A program made the position numbers and the translations under genes. The notes below the pieces were generated by a model. It was not told the DNA's origin and did no database searches. It saw nothing but the letters and a program-made list of their open reading frames with translations. Of a stretch of DNA of 64,000 nt, positions 57,855-64,000 are shown piece by piece (position 1 is the stretch's first letter; each line of letters starts with the position of its first letter). Source of the stretch: Lachnoclostridium edouardi (lineage in GTDB: Bacteria > Bacillota > Clostridia > Lachnospirales > Lachnospiraceae). The stretch lies in assembly GCF_900240245.1 (NCBI RefSeq), contig NZ_OESQ01000001.1:860711-924710 (forward strand). Reading direction: 5' to 3'.

Positions 57855-59192
57855 CTAATATTTTCTCAAATACTCCTTCACTTCCCAATCTGTCACATGA
57901 ACGCGGAAGGCATTCCACTCTTTTTCCTTTGCCTCCAAATATTTGCTGAAAATATGGCTGCCCAGCACTTTTTCTGAAAATCTGCTTTTTCTGAATATCT
58001 TTACTGCAGCCTCCAGACTTTCCGGAAGAGTTTTAATTCCTCTGGCACGCCTTTCCTCCTTGGACATTGCGTATATATTTTCATCTACGCTGGCAGCAGG
58101 CTCTAAATTTTTCCTGATGCCGTCCAGCCCTGCCGCCAAACATGCGGCCAGCACCAAATACGGGTTGGCGGCGGAATCAGGGGAACGCAGCTCTATTCTG
58201 GTATTCTCCCCCTCTGAAGGAGGAATCCGAATCAGGGCGCTTCTGTTAGAATGTTCTGACCAAGCTATATAATTAGGCGCGTCGTGGCTAGGTATTAACC
58301 TTTTATATGAATTAATCAGAGGATTTGTCAGCAAAGCAATCTCCTCTGAATGCTCCAAAAGCCCTGCAATAAACTGGTACGCGGTTTTACTTAATCCCAG
58401 CTTGTCCTGCAGATCTTCAAACACATTTTTTCCGCTTTTATCTGTTAAATACATGTTTAAATGAAGACCTGAACCATTGGTTCCCTCCACAGGCTGAGGC
58501 ATAAATGTGGCGTGGAGCCCATGGCGCTTGGCAATATTTTTTACAGCCATTTTAAAGGTCATAATTTTATCTGCAGCCTCCAGAGCAGGGGCAGACTGAA
58601 TGTCTATTTCATGCTGCCCGTGGGACATTTCGTGGTATGAAGCTTCGATTTCAAAACCCATGTCCTCTAAAGCCAGCACAATATCTCTTCTCACGTTCTC
58701 TGCCAAATCTAAGGGACCTACGTCAAAATAGCTGCCCTTTTCGTGGGTATTGGTAGTAGGATTTCCCTCATCATCTGTGTGAAACAGGAAAAATTCGCAT
58801 TCCGGCCCTACATGAAATTCATATCCCATGTCCGCCGCCTCTTTGATCGCCTGCTTCAGCACATATCTGGGATCTCCCTCAAAGGGCTGGCCTCCAGGCC
58901 TGCGCACATCACAAATCAGTCTGGCCACCTTTCCCTGCTGAGGCCGCCAGGGAAAGATTTCAAATGTATCCAGATCCGGATACAAATACATGTCCGACTC
59001 TTCTATGCGCACAAATCCTTCTATTACAGAGCCGTCAAACATACATCTGTTATTTAACGCCCGCTTCAGCTGACCAGAGGTAATCGCCGCATTTTTCAGC
59101 ACCCCGAAAATGTCTGTAAACTGCAAACGTATAAACTCTACATCCTCTTCCTCAACCAGCCTGAAAATATCCTCCTTTGTATATCTGCTCAT
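57855..59192 (-). CDS. glnA: Glutamine synthetase type I
   Basis: A 445-residue dodecameric GS making glutamine from glutamate, ammonia and ATP. Landmarks: FDGSVIEGF(V)RIEESDMYLYPD near residue 53, the metal/ATP-site GPECEFFLF near 133, GHEID-type HEIDIQSAP, NGSGLHLNMYL and the NRSALIRIP arginine loop. It ends EWEVKEYLRKY-like, typical of the GSI-alpha form of Firmicutes, which is feedback-regulated and not adenylylated. It is the first gene ahead of the ANTAR regulator and dapF, with a plausible sigma-A promoter upstream. Confidence 0.96.
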   Translation of the reverse strand: MSRYTKEDIFRLVEEEDVEFIRLQFTDIFGVLKNAAITSGQLKRALNNRCMFDGSVIEGFVRIEESDMYLYPDLDTFEIFPWRPQQGKVARLICDVRRPGGQPFEGDPRYVLKQAIKEAADMGYEFHVGPECEFFLFHTDDEGNPTTNTHEKGSYFDVGPLDLAENVRRDIVLALEDMGFEIEASYHEMSHGQHEIDIQSAPALEAADKIMTFKMAVKNIAKRHGLHATFMPQPVEGTNGSGLHLNMYLTDKSGKNVFEDLQDKLGLSKTAYQFIAGLLEHSEEIALLTNPLINSYKRLIPSHDAPNYIAWSEHSNRSALIRIPPSEGENTRIELRSPDSAANPYLVLAACLAAGLDGIRKNLEPAASVDENIYAMSKEERRARGIKTLPESLEAAVKIFRKSRFSEKVLGSHIFSKYLEAKEKEWNAFRVHVTDWEVKEYLRKY

Positions 59193-59233
59193 GGTCCTCT
59201 CCCTTTCATCTGGTACTGTTTTTCTCTTGCCTC

Positions 59234-59262
59234 ATTTTATCATACAAGGACAAAATTGTAAA
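59234..59262 (-). promoter_or_regulatory. Probable sigma-A promoter of glnA
   Basis: Minus-strand TTTACA (59257-59262), 17-base spacer and TAAAAT (59234-59239), 42 bases upstream of the glnA ATG. Confidence 0.6.
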
Positions 59263-59315
59263 TCGGACCTGTCTGTAAAACCCTTTGGTATATATTTAAA
59301 AAGATTGAAAAAAAT

Positions 59316-59365
59316 ATGGGCGCTGCAAAATAAATAGAACCATTCTTTTATTTTGCAGCGCCCAT
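59316..59365 (-). terminator. Terminator of the metal-efflux operon
   Basis: A perfect 19-base stem (ATGGGCGCTGCAAAATAAA with its complement) around 12 bases, followed on the minus strand by ATTTTTTT. It is 44 bases past the ATPase stop. Confidence 0.93.
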
Positions 59366-59408
59366 TTAACCATTTAAATTTTTACAATAACATCAGCTTT
59401 TTTCATTA

Positions 59409-61271
59409 CTATTTTTTGTAGTAAAGGGCTCTGATGGAATTCATAATAGCCAGCACAGATACTCCTACGTCTGCAAAAACAGCCGCCCACATAGAGGCCA
59501 TTCCCAAAGCTGTAAGAATCAGTACCAGCACCTTTATCCCAATGGCGAACACAATATTCTGTTTTACAATTCCCATAGTTTTTCTGGCAATAGCAATGGC
59601 GTCTCCAATTTTAGACGGCTCATCTGTCATAATAACCATATCTGCCGCCTCCACAGCTGCGTCAGATCCAATTCCGCCCATGGCGATTCCCACGTCCGCC
59701 CTTGCTAAAACAGGGGCGTCGTTAATTCCGTCTCCTACAAAGCCTAATGCCTTGCCTTCTGGACGCTGTTTTAAAAGCTCCTCTACTTTATCCACCTTGT
59801 CTCCAGGCAGCAGGTTTCCATAGGCCTGATCCAGTCCTAGTTTTTCTGCAACTGCGTTTCCTACCTCCTGTCTGTCTCCTGTAAGCATTACCATTTTTTC
59901 AACGCCTGCTTTCCTCAGCCGTTTTACGGCCTCCGGCGCATCCTGGCGGATTGTATCTGCAATCACTATATACCCTAAATATTGATTATCCTCGGCAACA
60001 TACAATACTGTGCCTAAAATATCCTTTACTTCCTGGCAAAGGACTTTGCAGGAATCCATTAATTTTTTATTTCCTATAAACAGATTTCTCTGCCGGCCTG
60101 CATCCATAACAACAGCATGTATTCCTTTGCCGGCTAATTCTTCTGTCTCGCAAACCTGCTCCGCCAGAATTTCCTGGCCATACGCCTCTTTTACAGAAGA
60201 AGCAATGGGATGATTGGAGTGGTATTCTCCTAAAGCGGCAAGTTTAATCAGTTCTTTAGAATCCCCGTTTTCCGGGTGAATCTCTGTTACCTGGAATTTA
60301 CCTGTAGTCAAGGTTCCTGTTTTGTCAAATACTACTGTCTCAAGTCCTGCAACAGCCTCCAGATAATTGCTTCCCTTCAGCAGTATTCCTTCCTTGGAAG
60401 CCGCTCCAAGACCTCCGAAAAAGCTTAAAGGCACTGAAATTACAAGGGCGCAGGGGCAGGATACAACTAAGAAACTGCAGGCCCTGTATATCCAGACGCT
60501 CCATTCCTGATTAAAAAATACAGGAGGCACTATGGCGAAAAACAAAGCTAAAAATACTACGATAGGCGTGTATACACGGGCGAATTTTGTTATAAAATTC
60601 TCTGCCCTGGACTTTCTGGAGCTGGCGTTCTCCACTAATTCCAGAATCTTTGCCACAGTAGAATCATCAAACAGCTTAGTTACCTTTACCTCCAGCACTC
60701 CGTTTAGATTAATGGTGCCGCTGATTACATCCTGGCCTTCTTCAACTTCCACAGGAAGAGATTCTCCTGTCAGCGCCTTTGTATCTAATGTAGAGCTTCC
60801 TTTTATTACTACGCCGTCTAAAGGCACCTTTTCGCCTGGTTTAACGACAATCATATCTCCTACCTGCACCTCATAAGGATCTACCTGTTCTTCCTGGCCG
60901 TCCTTTAGCAGGTTAGCGTAATCCGGGTTAATGTCCATAAGAGCTGTAATAGACTTTCTGGACTTTCCTACTGCGTAATCGTTAAACAGCTCCCCAATCT
61001 GATAAAACAGCATAACGGCAACTGCTTCTTCCAGGGCCCCTACAAATAAAGCGCCGAATGTGGCAATGGTCATTAAGAAATTTTCGTCGAAGATCTGTCC
61101 GTTCTTTATATTTCTCAGGGCCTTTAAAGGAATATCATAGCCCGCCACCAAATAAGCCAGCACATATGGGAGCCACGCCCAGGAAGACTGCTTCTCCAAT
61201 ATTACGCCTGCAATCATTAATACTGCGCTGACTATCAGCCTTTTCGCCATAACCTTTTGTTTCTTTTCCAT
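59409..61271 (-). CDS. Heavy-metal translocating P1B-type ATPase (Zn/Cd class)
   Basis: A 620-residue membrane pump. The metal-selective CPC motif lies in VVSCPCALVISVPLSFFGG (TM6), the phosphorylation site in VVFDKTGTLTTGKF and the SEHP-like loop in SNHPIASSV; MLTGDRQEVGNAVAEKLG and VGDGINDAPVLARADVGIAMG complete the ATPase domain. There is no fused N-terminal HMA domain; that is supplied by the separate 74-residue protein just upstream. CPCAL followed by ISVP points to the divalent Zn/Cd/Pb group rather than copper. It is the third gene of an ArsR-HMA-ATPase operon that exports toxic metal. Confidence 0.93.
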   Translation of the reverse strand: MEKKQKVMAKRLIVSAVLMIAGVILEKQSSWAWLPYVLAYLVAGYDIPLKALRNIKNGQIFDENFLMTIATFGALFVGALEEAVAVMLFYQIGELFNDYAVGKSRKSITALMDINPDYANLLKDGQEEQVDPYEVQVGDMIVVKPGEKVPLDGVVIKGSSTLDTKALTGESLPVEVEEGQDVISGTINLNGVLEVKVTKLFDDSTVAKILELVENASSRKSRAENFITKFARVYTPIVVFLALFFAIVPPVFFNQEWSVWIYRACSFLVVSCPCALVISVPLSFFGGLGAASKEGILLKGSNYLEAVAGLETVVFDKTGTLTTGKFQVTEIHPENGDSKELIKLAALGEYHSNHPIASSVKEAYGQEILAEQVCETEELAGKGIHAVVMDAGRQRNLFIGNKKLMDSCKVLCQEVKDILGTVLYVAEDNQYLGYIVIADTIRQDAPEAVKRLRKAGVEKMVMLTGDRQEVGNAVAEKLGLDQAYGNLLPGDKVDKVEELLKQRPEGKALGFVGDGINDAPVLARADVGIAMGGIGSDAAVEAADMVIMTDEPSKIGDAIAIARKTMGIVKQNIVFAIGIKVLVLILTALGMASMWAAVFADVGVSVLAIMNSIRALYYKK

Positions 61272-61298
61272 ATGGCATCTCCTTTATATCAGTCTCGT

Positions 61299-61523
61299 TT
61301 ATCTAAGCACCTTAAAGCCGGCCTCCGGCTCAATTTTATTTTTAATTTTCTCAGCCTCTGCAAGAATCTCTTCTTCTTTTCCGTCCTCTACTTCCATAAC
61401 AAGTCTCTGGGTCATAAAGCTGAGAGAAACCTCTTTTACTCCTGAAAGCTTTTTAATTCCTTCCTCAATTTTAGCAGCACAGTTAGCGCAGCATAAACCT
61501 TCCATTTTCACAATCTTTTTCAT
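61299..61523 (-). CDS. HMA-domain metal-binding protein
   Basis: A 74-residue heavy-metal-associated domain. The metal site is GLCCANCAAKIEEGIKKLSGV (GxxCxxC with Cys near 12 and 15). It is an acidic ferredoxin-like fold protein that would deliver Zn/Cd to, or regulate, the downstream ATPase lacking its own HMA domain. GGAGG is upstream of its ATG. Splitting the HMA from the pump is a known alternative arrangement. Confidence 0.92.
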   Translation of the reverse strand: MKKIVKMEGLCCANCAAKIEEGIKKLSGVKEVSLSFMTQRLVMEVEDGKEEEILAEAEKIKNKIEPEAGFKVLR

Positions 61524-61557
61524 TTTTGTATCCTCCTTTTATTCTGGTTTTTTAATA

Positions 61558-61929
61558 TTATTCTTCAATATGCTCCATTCCCTGAGCCAGGATTGTCTCA
61601 ATGTGACTGTCTGCCAGAGAATAAAATACTGTTTTTCCGTCTCTTCTGTATTTCACCAGCCTCATTTGCTTTAACACTCGCAGCTGGTGGGAAATCGCCG
61701 ACTGGCCCATGCCTAAAAGACTTGCAATATCACAGACGCACATCTCCGACTGGCTTAGTACATATAAAATCCTGATTCTGGTTGAATCGCCAAAAATCTT
61801 AAAAAAATCAGCCAGGTCCTGAAGCTGCTCCTCTTTGGGCATAGCTTTATTGACTTTTTCTACAATCTTTTCATGGACATGGATAAAGTCGCATTGCTCC
61901 ACCTGATCACTGTCTTTTCTGTAAGCCAT
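61558..61929 (-). CDS. ArsR/SmtB-family metal-responsive repressor (CadC-like)
   Basis: A 123-residue winged-helix repressor. DFFKIFGDSTRIRILYVLSQSEMCVCDIASLLGMGQSAISHQLRVLKQMRLVKYRRDGKTVFYSLAD is the complete ArsR fold. The CVCD in helix 3 and DSHIETILAQGMEHIEE at the end (Asp, His, His, Glu: the SmtB/CzrA alpha-5 zinc site pattern) are candidate sensor sites. I take the ATG at 61929 (GAGGAGG upstream); the longer reading begins inside the operator. It represses its own operon until zinc or cadmium binds. Confidence 0.93.
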   Translation of the reverse strand: MAYRKDSDQVEQCDFIHVHEKIVEKVNKAMPKEEQLQDLADFFKIFGDSTRIRILYVLSQSEMCVCDIASLLGMGQSAISHQLRVLKQMRLVKYRRDGKTVFYSLADSHIETILAQGMEHIEE

Positions 61930-61965
61930 AATTTCCTCCTCTTCCCCGTTTACTACACCAATTAT

Positions 61966-61987
61966 CATATGAACAACTATTCATATG
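61966..61987. promoter_or_regulatory. Operator of the ArsR-type repressor
   Basis: Inverted repeat CATATGAA-N6-TTCATATG, the imperfect 12-2-12-like form bound by SmtB/CadC proteins, immediately downstream of the -10 box and 37 bases before the repressor start codon. Confidence 0.85.
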
Positions 61988-61990
61988 TTT

Positions 61991-62018
61991 ATATTATCAT
62001 AAAAACTTTTTTTGTCAA
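61991..62018 (-). promoter_or_regulatory. Sigma-A promoter of the metal-efflux operon
   Basis: Minus-strand TTGACA (62013-62018), 16-base spacer and TAATAT (61991-61996), directly upstream of the operator. Confidence 0.8.
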
Positions 62019-62236
62019 GACTTTTTAGACACAAAAAAAGAGACTGCCACAGCCCAATCAAAATGATTTCCCGTCTTTAGAAGTTAGCACTAGAAATCTT
62101 TAGGAGTATTTTCTGCTCTGAAGCCTCACAAATGCCTTTAAATAAGGCTTTTTTTATTGCAAAAAAACTTTTCAAAATTCTTTTTTTGCGATATACTAAT
62201 AGTGTTAGTGGTGCTATCTTTTTGAGGAGGGATTCT

Positions 62237-63913
62237 ATGGCATATTTTTTAAAAAAGACAACTTTAAAAGGCAGAACTTATCTTGCGATTTATGACAGTT
62301 TTTATAATCAGGAAAAAAAGGGGGCAGCTCACAAATGCTACAAATCCCTTGGCTCTGTAGAAACACTGAAAAAGAACGGCATGGAAGATCCAATCTCTTT
62401 TTACCAACAAGAAGTAGCTCTCTTAAACCAGCAACGAAAAGAAGAAGGTGTCCGCAAAATTTCTGACATTTCTCCAACTCTTTATCTTGGATACTTTCCA
62501 CTGAAAGCAATCCTTGAGAAATTAAAAATCCAAAAGTATGTGAATTATTTTCATCTTACATATGATTTTCAGTTCGATCTTTATGAATTGATTTCTACAT
62601 TAGTCTACGCAAGAGGTGTATGCCCATGCAGTAAAAACAGGACATTCCACGATGTGCTTCCCAATCTGTACCATTCGTCGCATTATTCCTATGATCAGCT
62701 TCTTGATGGTCTTGCCTTTTTGGGAGAAAACTATGAAAAGTTTATCGAGATCTTTACTGTACAAACTGCGGCTGTTTATGGACTGGATACTTCAAACTCT
62801 TACTTTGATTGTACGAATTTCTATTTTGAAATAGACAGGGAGGATGATTTCAGAAAAAAAGGACCGAGCAAAGAAAACAAAAAGGAACCCATCATCGGTC
62901 TTGGGCTCCTTTTGGATCGGAACCAGATTCCGGTCGGTATGAAGATGTATCCGGGAAATGAGTCAGAAAAACCCATTCTACGTGATGTGATTGATGGACT
63001 TAAAAATAGGAACAATATCATGGGAAAAACCATCCATGTCGCAGACAAAGGACTTAATTGTGCACAAAACATTGCGTTTTCAAAACAGAATGGAGATGGT
63101 TATCTGTTTTCAAAATCTGTAAAAACCTTGCCTTCGACAGAAAAAACCTGGGTATTATTAGAACAGGATTACAAAGATGTCAAAGATAAAAGCGGAAAAC
63201 TTTTATACCGCTATAAAAGCTGTATTGATACTTTTCCTTATTCCATAGAGTATAACGGAAAAAAACAGACCATTATGCTTACAGAGAAACGCCTGGTTAC
63301 CTACAATCCTTCCCTTGCTGCAAAAAAAAGATATGAAATAAACCGCCTTGTAGAAAAAGCAAAAGCACTTACCCTGTCACAAGCCAAAAGGAATGACTTT
63401 GGAGAAGCAGGAAAATATGTGGATTTCACAGATAAAACAGGAAATAAAGCAAAAACAAGGATTAATCAGGCTGCCATCGATAAGGACCTCGAACTTGCCG
63501 GATACAATCTTCTGGTCACATCCGAAACCCAGATGACAGATCAGGATATTTACTGTACTTACCATAATCTGTGGAGAATTGAAGAATCCTTTAAGATTAT
63601 GAAATCAGACCTGGATGCACGGCCGGTATTTCTTCAAAAAGAAAATACGATTAAAGGCCACTTTTTGATTTGCTATTTAACAGTTCTCTTAGAGAGGATT
63701 TTTCAATTTAAGATACTGGATGAAAAATATTCAACTTCAGATATATTTAGATTCATTAAAGATTTCAGGGTAACAAAAGGCGAACATAAATATATAAACA
63801 CCACAAGGGATTGTACTTTTATAAATGACCTAGCTGATAAATTTCATCTTCCTTTAACGAATTACTTTCTATCTGAAACTCAAATAAACACCATTTTTAA
63901 TTATAAACTATAA
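62237..63913 (+). CDS. IS1634-family (IS4-like DDE) transposase
   Basis: A 558-residue transposase, the usual IS1634 length. DDE landmarks: first Asp in SNSYFDCTNFYFE, second in HVADKGLNCAQN, Glu in LWRIEESFKIMKSDL (the YREK-like signature). The ATG at 62237 has GAGGAGG seven bases upstream; a longer reading from 62132 begins in AT-rich noncoding sequence. The frame is intact, so the element may be active. Terminal inverted repeats could not be fixed: AATAGTG near 62199 and its complement near 63967-63973 are candidates. Confidence 0.88.
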   Translation: MAYFLKKTTLKGRTYLAIYDSFYNQEKKGAAHKCYKSLGSVETLKKNGMEDPISFYQQEVALLNQQRKEEGVRKISDISPTLYLGYFPLKAILEKLKIQKYVNYFHLTYDFQFDLYELISTLVYARGVCPCSKNRTFHDVLPNLYHSSHYSYDQLLDGLAFLGENYEKFIEIFTVQTAAVYGLDTSNSYFDCTNFYFEIDREDDFRKKGPSKENKKEPIIGLGLLLDRNQIPVGMKMYPGNESEKPILRDVIDGLKNRNNIMGKTIHVADKGLNCAQNIAFSKQNGDGYLFSKSVKTLPSTEKTWVLLEQDYKDVKDKSGKLLYRYKSCIDTFPYSIEYNGKKQTIMLTEKRLVTYNPSLAAKKRYEINRLVEKAKALTLSQAKRNDFGEAGKYVDFTDKTGNKAKTRINQAAIDKDLELAGYNLLVTSETQMTDQDIYCTYHNLWRIEESFKIMKSDLDARPVFLQKENTIKGHFLICYLTVLLERIFQFKILDEKYSTSDIFRFIKDFRVTKGEHKYINTTRDCTFINDLADKFHLPLTNYFLSETQINTIFNYKL

Positions 63914-63923
63914 TAACAAACAC

Positions 63924-63950
63924 AGAAGGACTGCCGCTAGCAGTCCTTCT
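63924..63950 (+). terminator. Hairpin downstream of the transposase gene
   Basis: Perfect 11-base stem AGAAGGACTGC / GCAGTCCTTCT around CGCTA. No T-run follows, so it may be a weak terminator or part of the IS right end. Confidence 0.65.
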
Positions 63951-64000
63951 AAACCTTAAAGTTTGCACTATTTTTTAATCTCTGATACCAAAGTCAGGTT

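Noticed and set aside
62030..64000. Exact ends of the IS1634-like element
   Set aside because: AATAGTG near 62199 matches in inverted form near 63970, and AAGTT-GCACTA words occur at both sides in direct form, but neither pair is long enough to define termini.
1..64000. CRISPR array or toxin-antitoxin pair
   Set aside because: No regularly spaced repeats were found and the only small regulator pair (XRE/ImmA) fits tailocin control.

Overview
The window looks like the chromosome of an anaerobic, spore-forming Firmicute of the Clostridia, most likely Lachnospiraceae-like. The evidence is Gram-positive ribosome binding sites, a SleC-like cortex enzyme, Mini-III next to cysS, an ANTAR regulator next to glnA, a PBSX-type phage tail locus and clostridial CoA/flavin/Fe-S metabolism. 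No 16S or species marker is present, so this placement is inference.

Layout. (1) 1-5000: housekeeping genes (mrnC partial, cysS, ispF, a lipid kinase), a tRNA-Val/tRNA-Met pair with its own promoter and terminator, and a PAP2 phosphatase. (2) 5047-24979: a catabolic island of 16 intact genes plus a decayed rpoN, by eye richer in CpG than its flanks. An 11-gene minus-strand operon runs from 18496 to 5047 and encodes, in order: an Fe-S/FMN/FAD ene-reductase of the BaiCD/BaiH/FadH type, acyl-CoA dehydrogenase, EtfB, EtfA with a ferredoxin domain, an SDR, a CaiB/BaiF CoA-transferase, an AMP-forming ligase, a NifU-like protein, and two 4-hydroxybutyryl-CoA dehydratase paralogues flanking a 3-hydroxyacyl-CoA dehydrogenase. 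Upstream lie a PAS-type sigma-54 activator, the rpoN remnant and a second SDR. A divergent plus-strand set encodes a DUF1097 membrane protein, a phosphotriesterase/lactonase-family hydrolase and an MFS carrier. I find sigma-54 (-24/-12) promoters at all three expected places. (3) 25127-29161: a glycosyltransferase, a CPBP protease, carbamate kinase and an iron alcohol dehydrogenase. (4) 29245-46711: a contractile phage-tail locus without capsid, terminase, portal or integrase. It is best read as an R-type tailocin (diffocin/PBSX-like), with an XRE/ImmA pair, a LexA-like box, a -1 frameshift site in the tail chaperone gene and an inserted lipoprotein moron carrying its own promoter and terminator. 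(5) 46797-64000: carAB, a SleC-like enzyme, a HAD hydrolase, a DUF368 (PopT-type) transporter, a cytidylate-kinase-like protein, a SPOR amidase, dapF, an ANTAR regulator, glnA, a metal-efflux operon (ArsR, HMA protein, P-type ATPase) and an IS1634-like transposase.

How the island may work (inference): MFS uptake; hydrolysis of a lactone or ester by the phosphotriesterase-fold enzyme to a hydroxy acid; CoA activation by ligase and/or CoA-transferase; radical dehydration of a 4-hydroxyacyl-CoA by the two dehydratases; and reduction of the enoyl-CoA by the acyl-CoA dehydrogenase with a bifurcating-type Etf. The ene-reductase and SDRs would handle further unsaturations and oxo/hydroxy groups. No thiolase or enoyl-CoA hydratase is in the cluster, which favours a reductive or side-chain-modifying route over complete beta-oxidation. 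The true substrate is unknown. This is the strongest candidate for an undescribed system here.

A second unexplained element is a structured repeat of about 110 bp present twice, inside the tailocin and near 54.6 kb. Its hairpins are preserved by a compensatory base change.
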